From assembly GCA_977006965.1 (NCBI GenBank), contig OZ345380.1:1178001-1242000 (forward strand): DNA of 64,000 nucleotides, read 5' to 3'. The DNA comes from Phymatolithon calcareum. Lineage: Eukaryota > Rhodophyta > Florideophyceae > Hapalidiales. Positions 1 through 10,663 of the stretch are shown piece by piece. How positions within the stretch are numbered: position 1 is the first letter of the stretch; the number at the start of each line of letters is the position of its first letter. The position numbers and the translations under genes are program-made. The notes under the pieces are model-generated. The model ran no database searches. It saw nothing but the letters and a program-made list of their open reading frames with translations, and was not told the DNA's origin.

Positions 1-770
1 GCAGCTGGTTTCGTTTGCTTTCCATTCCGATTTTTGTATCCTTCAGGAGCAAGGTGTGGAAACTTGGTCCAACATTTCACACTTCTATGTCCAGATCGAT
101 GACAATGTTCACAGTAGTCACGAATTCGTTCTCCATCGCGTCTGGCAGTGAAAAGTGCAGCAGTCTCAGCTTTGACGGTTGATGCTTCGACACGCATTGA
201 CATGCGTTGTTCTTCCTGGAGTAGTCGACTCTTCACGAATTCAAGTGAGAATGATTCGTCTTCATTGCCGAGAGCATCGAGTGCACTTATCAAGCTGTCG
301 TACCGTTCGGGAAGTCCGTTCAATACAGCCATGGCCATTTCTTTATCGTCAATATCGACACCCATTGACTTGAGGGTGGATGCGAGTTGGCGAATGCGGT
401 TCGTATAGGGCAGTATTTTCTCGTCCTCGAGCATAGTGGCAGTATAGAACTTGCGGCGAGCAGCCAGTTTGTTCAAAAGAGTGTGTCGTTCAAAGATACT
501 GAGAATCGACGTCCACATTTCTTTGGCCGTTTCGACATCCTGCACATGCTCGAGATGTTCGTCTGAAAGCGAGAGACCGATGATAGCCTTTGCTTTATTG
601 TCATTACGACGCCAGAGCTTGAAATCGTCGGAATCTCGTGCCGGTGGATCGTCCTCTATGAACTCGTCGAGTTCGCGGAATGATAGTACTAGCTGAATTT
701 TCTGTTTCCAAGCGTGGAAATTGGTCTCATTTAACTTTTCGACCTTCAGCGTTCCTTGGGAGTTGTCCAT
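1..770 (-). pseudogene. Copia gag 5' part, continuing past the left window edge
   Basis: This stretch repeats 5739-6508 almost base for base at a constant offset of 5738, so it is the gag start of a second near-identical Copia copy. The reading frame is open from its ATG at 770 down to base 1. It encodes the gag N-terminal domain and ends just after the region of the CCHC zinc knuckle. The rest of the polyprotein would lie to the left, outside the window, so this may be an intact element cut only by the window edge. Its leader and 5' LTR follow at 771-1793. Confidence 0.85.
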
Positions 771-1350
771 TTTGCGGAGTGGGGGTCTTCTATTCTTGTC
801 GAAAATCCGTTCGGGGAGTCCACTGCGAGTCAACCGAAGTTAACTATCGAGGCAATCTATCCCGTATAAGAAATTCCTTCAAGTCAATGTGACCTGGACC
901 TTGATCGGGGGATGGCTCAATGGCCGTATACCTCTTGTGGCGTTTTGGTACACCTGAACCTGCAGTCGGCAACACGCACTGCAAGACGCTTTGTGGTATC
1001 CTGAAGTGGGCCCGACAAGAAAACCGAAGGTAATCAAGCAAGGAGACACAACAGAAACCCTTGTGGCGTTTTGGTACACCTGAACCTGCAGCCGGCAACG
1101 CGCACTGCAAGACGCTATAACACTTTCTGAACGGGCCTCACTCAAAGACCAGAGGTAATCGAGCAAGGAACCGAACAGGAAGCTCGTGAACAATGACAGA
1201 CAAGTCCCTTGGAGCGGGCCTTGCGAGAAAACCAGAGGTAATCAAGCAAGGATGCGCAACCAGGAGAAGATCGGGGGCGAAGGATGAGCCCCGGAGACGA
1301 CGATGATGATGAAGCGCGGTGGTGATCAAGCGCTGACTGGGCCCATAACC
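771..1350 (-). other. 5' leader and primer-binding site of left-edge Copia copy
   Basis: Untranslated leader between gag and the 5' LTR. It holds two copies of a roughly 50-bp motif (about 935-990 and 1060-1113, core TGGCGTTTTGGTACACC) that also occurs twice in the leader of each related copy. Next to the LTR the plus strand reads CTGGGCCCATAACC, the anticodon-arm sequence of initiator tRNA-Met, so the element strand carries its complement as primer-binding site. Relative to the complete element, it keeps about 60 bp (around 1250-1330) that are deleted there. Confidence 0.75.
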
Positions 1351-1793
1351 TGTTGTTGGAGGTTATGGAGGAGATGAGGTGAAGGAAAAAGTTTGGTTGG
1401 AGTGAATTGGTTGAGTTGAAGATGAGTTGTGAGTGAATGAGTTCCTTAGTTTATTCACTTGGCGGACCTCAGGTCAAGACTATATAGACCTGAGAACACA
1501 ACCAGACTTGATCAAAACACTAATTGACGACGGAGACAGTCTAACCCTAAACAAATTTGTCATAATATCATATGACACGTGTAACATAAAAAATCAAGAA
1601 TCATCTACTGAGTGAGGGGAGTATGATTATCATACTCTTATCATACTTTGACACGTGTCACTGCCAATCTTCTTGATTCAAGGTTCTGAGACACTTTGAC
1701 ATTCGACTTGACACGTGTACACGTGTACCGAGATCATACCTTGATATTGAAGTGTGTTTGCGACTAGAGCTTCAAGCAATCACACTTCCACCA
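1351..1793 (-). mobile_element. 5' LTR of left-edge Copia copy
   Basis: Starts TGTTGTTGGAGG directly after the primer-binding site and ends near CACTTCCA, where it abuts a gag fragment of an older copy. It contains the G-box motifs (CACGTG) and the CTATATAG box found in the other LTRs of this family. It is inserted into codon 31 or so of the older gag, in the same orientation. Confidence 0.8.
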
Positions 1794-1975
1794 GAATGAT
1801 AGTACTAGCTGAATTTTCTGTTTCCAAGCATGGAAATTTGTCTCATTGAGTTTCTCGACCTTCAGCGTTCCTTGCGAGTTGTCCATTTTGGGGAGTGTGG
1901 GTCTTCTATTCTTGTCGAAAATCCGTTCGGGGAGTCCACTGCGAGTCAATCGAAGTTAACTATCAAGGCAATCTG
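1794..1975 (-). pseudogene. Older Copia copy: first about 31 gag codons and part of its leader
   Basis: Minus-strand gag start at 1886 (MDNSQGTLKVEKLNE) reads about 31 codons before being cut by the LTR ending at 1793. Its leader continues from 1887 to 1975 and is then interrupted by the complete element at 1976. The leader resumes at 7478. It differs from the intact copy at several bases, so it is an older relative. Confidence 0.75.
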
Positions 1976-2419
1976 TGTTGTTGGAGGTTAGGGATAAGAT
2001 TAGGAGATTGGAAAAGTTTGGTTGGTGAAGATTGGTGAAGGAGAAGTGGAGTTAGGTGAGAATGAGTTCCTTGGTTTATTCACTTGGCGGACCTCAGGTC
2101 AAGACTATATAGACCAGAGAACACAACCAGACTTGATCAAAACCCTAACTGACGACGGAGACACACTAACCCTAAACAAATTTGTCATACTATCATATGA
2201 CACGTGTAACATGAAAAAATCAAGAATCATCTACTGAGTGAGGGGAGTATGATTATCATACTCTTATCATACTTTGACACGTGTCACTGCCAATCTTCTT
2301 GATTCAAAGTTCTGAGGCACTTTGACATTCGACTTGACACGTGTACACGTGTACCGAGATCATACCTTGATATTGAAGTGTGTTTGCGACTAGAGCTCTA
2401 AGCAATCACACTTCCAACA
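1976..2419 (-). repeat. 3' LTR of complete Copia element
   Basis: 444-bp direct repeat of 7034-7477. It carries four CACGTG G-boxes (near 2200, 2277, and two overlapping near 2337-2350), a CTATATAG box near 2107 and an AATAAA on the element strand near 2080-2085, the layout of an LTR promoter with nearby polyadenylation signal. Confidence 0.92.
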
Positions 2420-2432
2420 CTCCCCCTTGATC
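2420..2432 (-). other. Polypurine tract
   Basis: The plus strand reads CTCCCCCTT directly next to the 3' LTR, so the element strand has AAGGGGGAG, the expected plus-strand primer for Copia reverse transcription. Confidence 0.75.
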
Positions 2433-2440
2433 GAGGGACA

Positions 2441-5400
2441 CTACGACTTCCTCGCGCATATACCCATGTCATGTGCGAACTTGGCCGTCTTGACACGATC
2501 GAGTGGCTTGGGGAGTGCATCCGCAATCATCAACTCAGTACTACAATACTTGATTGATATCTTGCCCGTGGCAACCACATCACGAACATAGTGATATTGG
2601 ATGTCTATGTGCTTGTTCCTCTGAGTGATGGCCGCGTTTCGCCCGGTCGCGATCGCACTTTGACTGTCAGTGTACAGAGTCATGGCGGATGGCTTCTCGA
2701 GACCTTGAACATCGGCAATGAGTCTTGACAACCAGACAGATTCCTTGGCGGCGGCACACGAAGCGATGTATTCCGCTTCGCATGTTGAAGTGGCGACGAT
2801 GGTTTGCTTCTTTGAACGCCAGCTTATGGCTCCCCCTGCAAGAAGGAACACATAGCCACTCGTGGACCGTCTTGTCTCAACACATCCCGCCCAATCCGCA
2901 TCCGTGTAACCGATTGTAACCAAACTCCCACTTCCACCGAACAAAATTCCGTGATCTCGAGTACCCGCAATATATCGCAGAACACGCTTCACGCCCATCC
3001 AGTGACGTTTCAGAGGCTTTTCGCAGAACGAAGACAGCTTTCCGACCGAGTCCGAGATGTCTGGGCGTGTACCAACCATCAAGTACATGAGACTTCCGAT
3101 GGCTGGACGGTATGGAACTTGTTCATCGACGAGCTGGGTGATGTCGACTTCTTCGGTTCCGGTGTTCTTGTTGCTTGACTCCATAGGGGTTGGTGCTGGT
3201 TTCGAGTTCTCCATCCCGAAACGTTCCAAGACTGACTGAGCGTAGACCGACTGCGAGAGGTGAAGAGTTCGAAGTGTGCGATCTCGGCGAATTTCAAGTC
3301 CAAGACAAACATTAGCTTCTCCAAGGTCCTTCATCTCGAATCGCTTGTTCAGCTCCCCCTTGATCCACGAAATAGCAGAAGTATCGTTTCCGGCAATCAG
3401 CAAGTCATCCACATATAGCGCGATGATCATGATGCTGCTTGACTTATGCCGGACATAGAGACAAGGATCATTGGGACTACTTGAGAAGCCGAGCTCGTCG
3501 ATGAGGAACTTGTCGATTTTGGCATGCCACTGTCGCGGTGCTTGCTTCAGGCCGTATAGTGCCTTCAAGAGCTTGCAAACAAGGTCAGGACGCTTGGGAT
3601 CACGAAATCCAGACGGAACTTCCATGTAGATGTCTTCGTCAAGGTCACCATGCAAGAAAGCCGTAACAACATCCATTTGGTATAGTTCCAAATCATGGAC
3701 AGCAACGGTTGCAAGTAGGATACGAATCGAGGTGAACTTTACGACTGGGGCATACGTTTCACCGTAGTCCACCCCATGCACCTGTCGGAACCCTTTCGCA
3801 ACAATGCGGACTTTAGGGCCTGTATCCTTGACCTTGAAGACATACTTGCACGGTAGAACGTTCATACCAGGCTTGCGAGTGACCAACTTCCAAGTGTTGT
3901 TGCGGGTTAGTGACGAGTGTTCATTATCAATGCCCGGAGACCAGAAGTCGACATTTTTAATTGAAGTCGCTTCCTTGAAGGTCTGAGGCACTTGATGAGA
4001 AGACAAACCGGTTTCAGATGCAAGGTTGACGGACTCGAAGGCCAGCATAGCAGTATGCGAGGGAGCGTTCCAGAAGTCAGTGGGTGGTTTTGAGACCCGA
4101 GCTGACCTACGCAGAATGGGTTTGGCGATCATCGGAGATGTTTCGTCAGAACCAGATGGAGATATAGGTTGTTCTCCACCATCTGCTTGCTCACCTTCGT
4201 CAATGTCCTTCTCGATGCTCTTATCATCTACATCCGAAATGACCTTACCTTCAACCGTATCATCACTCAGTTTGATTTGAGGAGTTTCAAGTGATACATT
4301 GGTTTCGGTCTCATCGAATCCGAATTCCGATTCATTGAACGTCACGTCCCTTGACACAATCACTTTCCGCAAGTCCGCATCCCACAGCTTATACCCTTTT
4401 GATGCCAACGAGTATCCCAGCATAACCGCCTCACGAGTACGACTGTCGAGTTTCTTCACTTTCTTCTTCGGAATCACGTACCAACACTTGGCGCCAAATA
4501 CGCGCAAGTGTCCCAAATCTGGAGGGGCACCCATCCATATGTGATGGGGGGTCGTGTTCGAAGGAAGTCCTCGTGACGTAACTCGGTTGCGCACATACAC
4601 AGCAGTTGCCAACGCTTCAGCCCAGAACTTCTTCTCGATGCCTCTGTGATGAAGCATCGAGCGCACTAAGTTGAGAAGTGTGCGGTTCATGCGTTCAGCC
4701 ACCCCATTTTGCTGTGGGGTGTAAGCGACTGTGAGCTGTTGATGGATGCCGTGTTCCGCAAGATATGCCTTGAACTCGTTTGAAAGGTACTCGCCTCCAT
4801 TGTCTGTCCTAATTGCTTTGAGCTTTGGTGCTTTCGAGAAGTCCTGTATGTTCAAGTGCTTAAGCTTTCTACCTGTATGGGTTTCAGCGTACTTGTGAAA
4901 CTTCCGAAAACACTCAAAGCTCTCCGATTTCTTTCGCATGGTGAATACCGTGGTCCACTTGGAGTGATCATCGATGAATGTGATGAAGTACTGTGATCCT
5001 CCAAGGGACGGAATGTCGATAGGACCAAGAACGTCTGAATGTACGAGATCGAGAACAGCGGTGGAGCGAGAACTACTGGACTTTGGAATCGGAGCACGAT
5101 GACCTTTGCCGGCAAGACAACCATTACATGGATGTGTGGACTGTGAGTTGGGAGCAATCTTTACACCTTTCACCACCCCATGGTTTACCATTCCGGTAAT
5201 TCCAGTGTGGTCAACATGCGCAAGTCGTTCATGCCAGAGCTGTAGGCTCGCGAAACAGGAAACTTCGTTAAGTTTATTTCCATCTGCAAGGTCTAGAGAG
5301 TAGAGACTTTTGCGTAGAGTACCTGTTGCGATCGTGTCATTATGAGCTTTAACATAGCAACGGCTGTTCTTGAACGTTATACCATATCCGTACTCATCCA

Positions 5401-6508
5401 TTTTTGAGACAGAAAATAGAGAGTATCCGAAGTCGGGTATGTGCATAACGTCCTTGAGCTTTCGTTTTAACGATTTGCCGTTAACGTTAAGCGTAATGAT
5501 GACATCACCTTTTGCAGCGATTGTGGCCTGTGCTTTGGTTCCCATTTCGACGGTTGAAGACATTTTTGTGTATGAGCAGAAGATTGAACGATCGAACGTC
5601 ATATGCGATGTACTACCAGAGTCAATGATCCATGACTTTGACTTCTCGGAAATATCAGAATCGCGCACCTTGACCATCAGGCATACAAAGTCGGAATCGG
5701 ACATAACTCGAACATGTTCAGATTCATCGGTCAGGAATGCAGCTGGTTTCGTTTGCTTTCCATTCCGATTTTTGTATCCTTCAGGAGCAAGGTGTGGAAA
5801 CTTGGTCCAACATTTCACACTTCTATGTCCAGATCGATGACAATGTTCACAGTAGTCACGAATTCGTTCTCCATCGCGTCTGGCAGTGAAAAGTGCAGCA
5901 GTCTCAGCTTTGACGGTTGATGCTTCGACACGCATTGACATGCGTTGTTCTTCCTGGAGTAGTCGACTCTTCACGAATTCAAGTGAGAATGATTCGTCTT
6001 CATTGCCGAGAGCATCGAGTGCACTTATCAAGCTGTCGTACCGTTCGGGAAGTCCGTTCAATACAGCCATGGCCATTTCTTTATCGTCAATATCGACACC
6101 CATTGACTTGAGGGTGGATGCGAGTTGGCGAATGCGGTTCGTATAGGGCAGTATTTTCTCGTCCTCGAGCATAGTGGCAGTATAGAACTTGCGGCGAGCA
6201 GCCAGTTTGTTCAAAAGAGTGTGTCGTTCAAAGATACTGAGAATCGACGTCCACATTTCTTTGGCCGTTTCGACATCCTGCACATGCTCGAGATGTTCGT
6301 CTGAAAGCGAGAGACCGATGATAGCCTTTGCTTTATTGTCATTACGACGCCAGAGCTTGAAATCGTCGGAATCTCGTGCCGGTGGATCGTCCTCTATGAA
6401 CTCGTCGAGTTCGCGGAATGATAGTACTAGCTGAATTTTCTGTTTCCAAGCGTGGAAATTGGTCTCATTTAACTTTTCGACCTTCAGCGTTCCTTGGGAG
6501 TTGTCCAT
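2441..6508 (-). CDS. Copia gag-pol polyprotein (intact)
   Basis: 1355-residue polyprotein when started at the ATG at 6508 (MDNSQG); the open frame extends 21 codons further upstream without an ATG. Order is that of Ty1/copia: gag (1-215), CCHC zinc knuckle CX2CX4HX4C (about 220-233), aspartic protease DSG (about 296-298), GAG-pre-integrase HHCC (H426, H431, C461, C464), and integrase core with D492, D569 and E605, which is exactly DD35E. A variable linker follows, then RVT_2 reverse transcriptase with YVDD (about 1032-1035), and RNase H (D1203, E1246, D1281) ending in an ADALPKPL tail. No stop or frameshift interrupts it, so it could make all enzymes needed for copy-and-paste transposition. 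Residue numbers were counted by hand and may be off by one or two. Confidence 0.96.
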   Translation of the reverse strand: MDNSQGTLKVEKLNETNFHAWKQKIQLVLSFRELDEFIEDDPPARDSDDFKLWRRNDNKAKAIIGLSLSDEHLEHVQDVETAKEMWTSILSIFERHTLLNKLAARRKFYTATMLEDEKILPYTNRIRQLASTLKSMGVDIDDKEMAMAVLNGLPERYDSLISALDALGNEDESFSLEFVKSRLLQEEQRMSMRVEASTVKAETAALFTARRDGERIRDYCEHCHRSGHRSVKCWTKFPHLAPEGYKNRNGKQTKPAAFLTDESEHVRVMSDSDFVCLMVKVRDSDISEKSKSWIIDSGSTSHMTFDRSIFCSYTKMSSTVEMGTKAQATIAAKGDVIITLNVNGKSLKRKLKDVMHIPDFGYSLFSVSKMDEYGYGITFKNSRCYVKAHNDTIATGTLRKSLYSLDLADGNKLNEVSCFASLQLWHERLAHVDHTGITGMVNHGVVKGVKIAPNSQSTHPCNGCLAGKGHRAPIPKSSSSRSTAVLDLVHSDVLGPIDIPSLGGSQYFITFIDDHSKWTTVFTMRKKSESFECFRKFHKYAETHTGRKLKHLNIQDFSKAPKLKAIRTDNGGEYLSNEFKAYLAEHGIHQQLTVAYTPQQNGVAERMNRTLLNLVRSMLHHRGIEKKFWAEALATAVYVRNRVTSRGLPSNTTPHHIWMGAPPDLGHLRVFGAKCWYVIPKKKVKKLDSRTREAVMLGYSLASKGYKLWDADLRKVIVSRDVTFNESEFGFDETETNVSLETPQIKLSDDTVEGKVISDVDDKSIEKDIDEGEQADGGEQPISPSGSDETSPMIAKPILRRSARVSKPPTDFWNAPSHTAMLAFESVNLASETGLSSHQVPQTFKEATSIKNVDFWSPGIDNEHSSLTRNNTWKLVTRKPGMNVLPCKYVFKVKDTGPKVRIVAKGFRQVHGVDYGETYAPVVKFTSIRILLATVAVHDLELYQMDVVTAFLHGDLDEDIYMEVPSGFRDPKRPDLVCKLLKALYGLKQAPRQWHAKIDKFLIDELGFSSSPNDPCLYVRHKSSSIMIIALYVDDLLIAGNDTSAISWIKGELNKRFEMKDLGEANVCLGLEIRRDRTLRTLHLSQSVYAQSVLERFGMENSKPAPTPMESSNKNTGTEEVDITQLVDEQVPYRPAIGSLMYLMVGTRPDISDSVGKLSSFCEKPLKRHWMGVKRVLRYIAGTRDHGILFGGSGSLVTIGYTDADWAGCVETRRSTSGYVFLLAGGAISWRSKKQTIVATSTCEAEYIASCAAAKESVWLSRLIADVQGLEKPSAMTLYTDSQSAIATGRNAAITQRNKHIDIQYHYVRDVVATGKISIKYCSTELMIADALPKPLDRVKTAKFAHDMGICARKS

Positions 6509-7033
6509 TTTGCGGAGTGGGGGTCTTCTATTCTTGTCGAAAATCCGTTCGGGGAGTCCACTGCGAGTCAACCGAAGTTAACTATCGAGGCAATCTATCC
6601 CGTATAAGAAATTCCTTCAAGTCAATGTGACCTGGACCTTGATCGGGGGATGGCTCAATGGCCGTATACCTCTTGTGGCGTTTTGGTACACCTGAACCTG
6701 CAGTCGGCAACACGCACTGCAAGACGCTTTGTGGTATCCTGAAGTGGGCCCGACAAGAAAACCGAAGGTAATCAAGCAAGGAGACACAACAGAAACCCTT
6801 GTGGCGTTTTGGTACACCTGAACCTGCAGCCGGCAACGCGCACTGCAAGACGCTATAACACTTTCTGAACGGGCCTCACTCAAAGACCAGAGGTAATCGA
6901 GCAAGGAACCGAACAGGAAGCTCGTGAACAATGACAGACAAGTCCTCTGGAGCGGGCCTTGCAAGAAAACCAGAGGTAATCAAGCAAGGATGCGCAACCA
7001 GGAGAAGATTAAGCGCTGACTGGGCCCATAACC
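6509..7033 (-). other. 5' leader with duplicated motif and tRNA-iMet primer-binding site
   Basis: Leader of the complete element. The motif with core TGGCGTTTTGGTACACC occurs twice (about 6675-6730 and 6800-6853). The bases touching the 5' LTR (7020-7033, plus strand CTGGGCCCATAACC) equal the anticodon arm of initiator tRNA-Met, so priming would use a 5' half-tRNA, as known for Drosophila copia. An AUG in the primer site opens a frame that stops after a few codons here. Confidence 0.8.
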
Positions 7034-7477
7034 TGTTGTTGGAGGTTAGGGATAAGATTAGGAGATTGGAAAAGTTTGGTTGGTGAAGATTGGTGAAGGA
7101 GAAGTGGAGTTAGGTGAGAATGAGTTCCTTGGTTTATTCACTTGGCGGACCTCAGGTCAAGACTATATAGACCAGAGAACACAACCAGACTTGATCAAAA
7201 CCCTAACTGACGACGGAGACACACTAACCCTAAACAGATTTTTCATACTATCATATGACACGTGTAACATGAAAAAATCAAGAATCATCTACTGAGTGAG
7301 GGGAGTATGATTATCATACTCTTATCATACTTTGACACGTGTCACTGCCAATCTTCTTGATTCAAAGTTCTGAGGCACTTTGACATTCGACTTGACACGT
7401 GTACACGTGTACCGAGATCATACCTTGATATTGAAGTGTGTTTGCGACTAGAGCTCCAAGCAATCACACTTCCAACA
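7034..7477 (-). repeat. 5' LTR of complete Copia element
   Basis: Direct repeat of 1976-2419, same length, differing at about three bases (two near 7237-7242, one near 7455). It borders the primer-binding site on the left and the ATCTA target duplication on the right. Confidence 0.92.
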
Positions 7478-7901
7478 ATCTATCCCGTCTAAGAAATCCC
7501 TTCAAGTCAACGTGACCTGGACCTTGATCGGGGGATGGCTCAATGGCCGTATACCTCTTGTGGCGTTTTGGTACACCTGAACCTGGAGCCGGCAACACGC
7601 ACTGCAAGACTTTTTGTGGTATCCTGAAACGGGCCTAGTTAGAATCAAAGATTTTTAACATGGATACGCAACATGAAAACCTTGTGGTGTTTTGGTACAC
7701 CTGAACCTGCATCCGGCAACGCGCACTGGAAGACGCTTAGTGAGCCCCTGAAGCGGGCCGAGCAAGAATCAACGATTCTTGACAAGGATGCGCAAGCAGA
7801 AAGATCAGACAGAGACTGATCGGGGGCGAAGGAGAACCCCGGAGATGATGACGATGATGATGAAACGCGGTCGTTGAGGTGCGTTGACTGGGCCCATAAC
7901 C
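7478..7901 (-). other. Leader of older Copia copy, continued
   Basis: Continuation of the leader broken at 1975/1976. It contains two copies of the TGGCGTTTTGGTACACC motif, a run rich in GATGATGA near 7845-7862, and the initiator-tRNA primer site ending at 7901. Confidence 0.75.
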
Positions 7902-8344
7902 TGTTGGAGAAGGTTAGGCAAGTGATGAGGAGAAAGAAAAAGTTTGGTTGATGTGAAATGGTTCAGTAGAAGCTGAGATAAGTGAGAATGAGTTCCTTGG
8001 TTTATTGACTTGGCGGACCTCAGTTCAAGACTATATAGACCTGAGAACTCAATCAACTTGATCAAAAACCCTAATTGACGACGGAGACACTCTAACCCAA
8101 AACAATTTGTCATAATATCGTATGACACGTGTAAGATGAAAAAAGGAAGAATCATCTAATGAGTGAGGGGGGTATGATTATCATTCTCTTATCATACTTT
8201 GACACGTGTCACTGCCAATCTTCTTGATTCAAAGTTCTGAGACACTTTGACTTTCAACTTGACACGTGTACACGTGTACCGAGATCATACCTTTATATTG
8301 AAGTTTGTTTGCGACTAGACCTTCAAGCAATCACACTTCGAACA
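7902..8344 (-). repeat. 5' LTR of older Copia copy
   Basis: 443-bp LTR from TGTTGGAGAAGG to CTTCGAACA. It follows the primer site at 7901 and abuts a gag fragment of yet another copy at 8345. It diverges visibly from the LTRs of the complete element. Confidence 0.85.
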
Positions 8345-9079
8345 GTTTTCGCATCTCGGACATGTTCGAGATGTTCGTCGGACTGTGATAGACCGATAAT
8401 AGCATTCGCTTTGTTATCATTACGACGCCATATCTTGATATCGTCCGATTCCCGTGCCGGTGGATCGTCCTCAATGTATTCATCGAGTTCGCAGAAAGAT
8501 AGTACTTGCTGAATTTTCTGTTTCCAAGTATGGAAATTGGTCTCATTGAGCTTTTCGACCTTCAGCGTTCATTGTGAGTTGTCCATTTTAGGACTTGTGG
8601 GTCTTGAAAATCTTGTTGAAAATCCGTTCGGGGAGGCAACTGCGAGCTAACACAAGGTTAACTATCAAAGCAATCTATCCCTTATAAGAAATTCCTTCAG
8701 GTCAGAATAACTCGGACCTTGATCTGGGGATGGCACTACGGCCGTATACCTCTTGAGCTTCTTCGAAGTTGATAAAAAAAAGTTGAGAAAAAATACCCTG
8801 TACGAGCAGGCCCCAATAAAGACTTTCCAAAGGGTTGTGCACCACAGTGGTAGTAATTGAGTGAGGAGACGCAAGTTCGTGTGATCCGAAGAACCAGGCA
8901 CAATGCCAGAACAGATCACAATCAAGGTAACGACCCTAGAGGGGTGTTTACCAGGAGCGTGAGAGCTGTAAGACGAGTCAGGGATGTTGACAGAGACAGA
9001 TCGGGGGCGAAGGAGAACCCCGGAGACGGTGTGGATGATGACGGTTGAAATTTAAGTCGCATTAACTGGGCCCATAACC
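8345..9079 (-). pseudogene. Oldest Copia copy: gag fragment and leader
   Basis: Gag N-terminal fragment of about 80 codons with start at 8586. The sixth codon is TGA where the intact copy has GGA, so the frame is dead (MDNSQ then stop). The leader (8587-9079) is diverged but keeps the primer site CTGGGCCCATAACC in part (about 9066-9079). The fragment is cut on the left by the LTR ending at 8344, which gives the nesting order. Confidence 0.8.
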
Positions 9080-9554
9080 TGTTGTTGGAGGTTAGGGATG
9101 CGATAAGGATGATGGAATGGTTTGGTTGAGATGAATTGGTTGAGTGGTTGCTGAGTTGTTGGTGAATGAGTTCCTTGGTTTATTGCCTTGCTCGACCTCA
9201 GAACCTGGCTATATAGTCCTGAATATCAGATCTAGACTAGCTCTATATGCTAGATCGAATTATGGGCCCTTGCTAGACGACGGAGATCAAGTAACCATAA
9301 ACAAATCTATCATAACATTATCATATTGTCATACACGTGTAATATACCAAAACTCATCATTTTCGATGCTGAGTACGATGGTATGATTCGTATCGGCCAA
9401 TCACATCTGTGCACGTGTCCAGAACAAGATTCTTCTCTGAACGTCTCCAAACACAGCTGTGAGACTTATTGACACGTGTACACGTGTACCGAGATCAAAC
9501 ATCCACAAATGAAGTGTGATACGATTAATGCTTCAAGCAGTCACACTTCCAACA
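9080..9554 (-). repeat. 5' LTR of oldest nested Copia copy
   Basis: 475-bp diverged LTR, TGTTGTTGGAGG...CTTCCAACA. It still has paired CACGTG motifs (9473-9490). It is the right edge of the Copia nest. Confidence 0.85.
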
Positions 9555-10234
9555 ATACACGTACGGAGCGAACCTGTTTGGTTGCCCGAGAGCGCAAAGT
9601 AATAGATTTTTTTGTCGACTGCTTCGAAAATACATGTAGGAACCACCCCTCTGTATCCCTGATCAGGACGGGTCTTCACCTATCGATCCAAATGTAACCA
9701 CGGCATCTCGATTCTGCTCTGATTTTCAATGCTTCTGTCACACTCCATTTTGTTGTTTTAAATGTTTTCAACTGGATGCCAAGCTTTAAGAGGCAAAAGC
9801 TTCTCTTCTCCACTGCCGAAGGCGGAGCGGCAAAAGCGTCTCCAGAAGACCCTTTGAACTGGACGTCCATTCTTATTAGTATCGAGGGAGCTCTTTGTAT
9901 CCCTTTCATGCGAAAACGTACTTTGTCTTTGAGCCTTCTAAAAGAATTCGTAAGAGTTTCTCCGATATCACGTCTCCTCACCCAGCCTTTGCGTTGCTAA
10001 ATGCCGCACACTTTGAAGGCCACTAAAAGTTGTCGAAATTACAGTCAATATTTTGCATGGAACAGCAGTAAATGGAAAGCGGTTTTCAGTATTGCAAAAG
10101 GGAACTCTTCCACTAGAAGGCCATATGACATAAGTCTTGCGATGCCTTAGAGTCCCTTTCTTCGCATCGCTTTGCTGCGGTGCTCCTATTCACAACAATC
10201 TTGCTCAACAAATTTTGCCACTGCCATTAGATTC
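9555..10234. other. No recognisable gene
   Basis: A stretch between the Copia nest and a solo LTR. Short frames exist on both strands (for example a 101-codon frame on the minus strand around 9676-9981), but nothing recognisable. Mildly AT-rich. Confidence 0.4.
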
Positions 10235-10663
10235 TGTTGGAAATGTAACTGCTTAGAGCTCTTGTCGCAGTACACATTATCCGACGTCATAAGTCTCTAA
10301 CCATTTCTCATATGTTATATAGAATCTATCCATTTTTTTCATCTTTACTGACAATGTTGCAGTTCAATCAATTTCTTGATTGCTCTTGTAATTGTCAGTA
10401 ATTCAATCATTTTGTTGATGGTCATTGGCACTGTTGGTTGATCAATCATTTTGTTGATTTAATCAATCACAGTCGACAATTCAATCTTTTCGTTGATTGA
10501 TTCAATCACAGTTAGTAGTGCAATTAGCATCAGAAGTCCTATCATACCTCAATCCGAGGCCTATATAAGACCCGGATCTGAAGCCCCGACTCAATAAACA
10601 TCTCACAACCAACCCAACCATCTCAACCTTCCCAACCATCAACCTCAGAACCTCCATCCAACA
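10235..10663 (+). mobile_element. Solo LTR with perfect target-site duplication
   Basis: 429 bp from TGTTGGAAATG to CATCCAACA, flanked by a perfect 5-bp direct repeat GATTC (10230-10234 and 10664-10668). Promoter features are on the plus strand: a block of repeated AATCATTTTGTTGAT-like motifs (10360-10500), TATATAAG near 10561 and AATAAA near 10593. Its start resembles the LTR at 12404 but the body differs, so it is a separate Copia subfamily. A single LTR with intact duplication is what LTR-LTR recombination leaves behind. Confidence 0.88.

Larger units (their letters stand above)
1976..7477 (-). mobile_element. Complete Ty1/copia LTR retrotransposon
   Basis: A 5.5-kb element bounded by two 444-bp LTRs (1976-2419 and 7034-7477) that differ at only about three positions. 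It has a tRNA-iMet half-molecule primer site at 7020-7033, an uninterrupted gag-pol frame, and a purine tract next to the 3' LTR. Outer bases are TG...CA with short inverted ends (TGTTG.../...CAACA). The flanking 5-mers are ATCTG (1971-1975) and ATCTA (7478-7482), a 5-bp duplication with one change. It sits inside the leader of an older copy of the same family. Near-identical LTRs and an intact frame point to recent insertion and possible autonomy. Confidence 0.93.
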
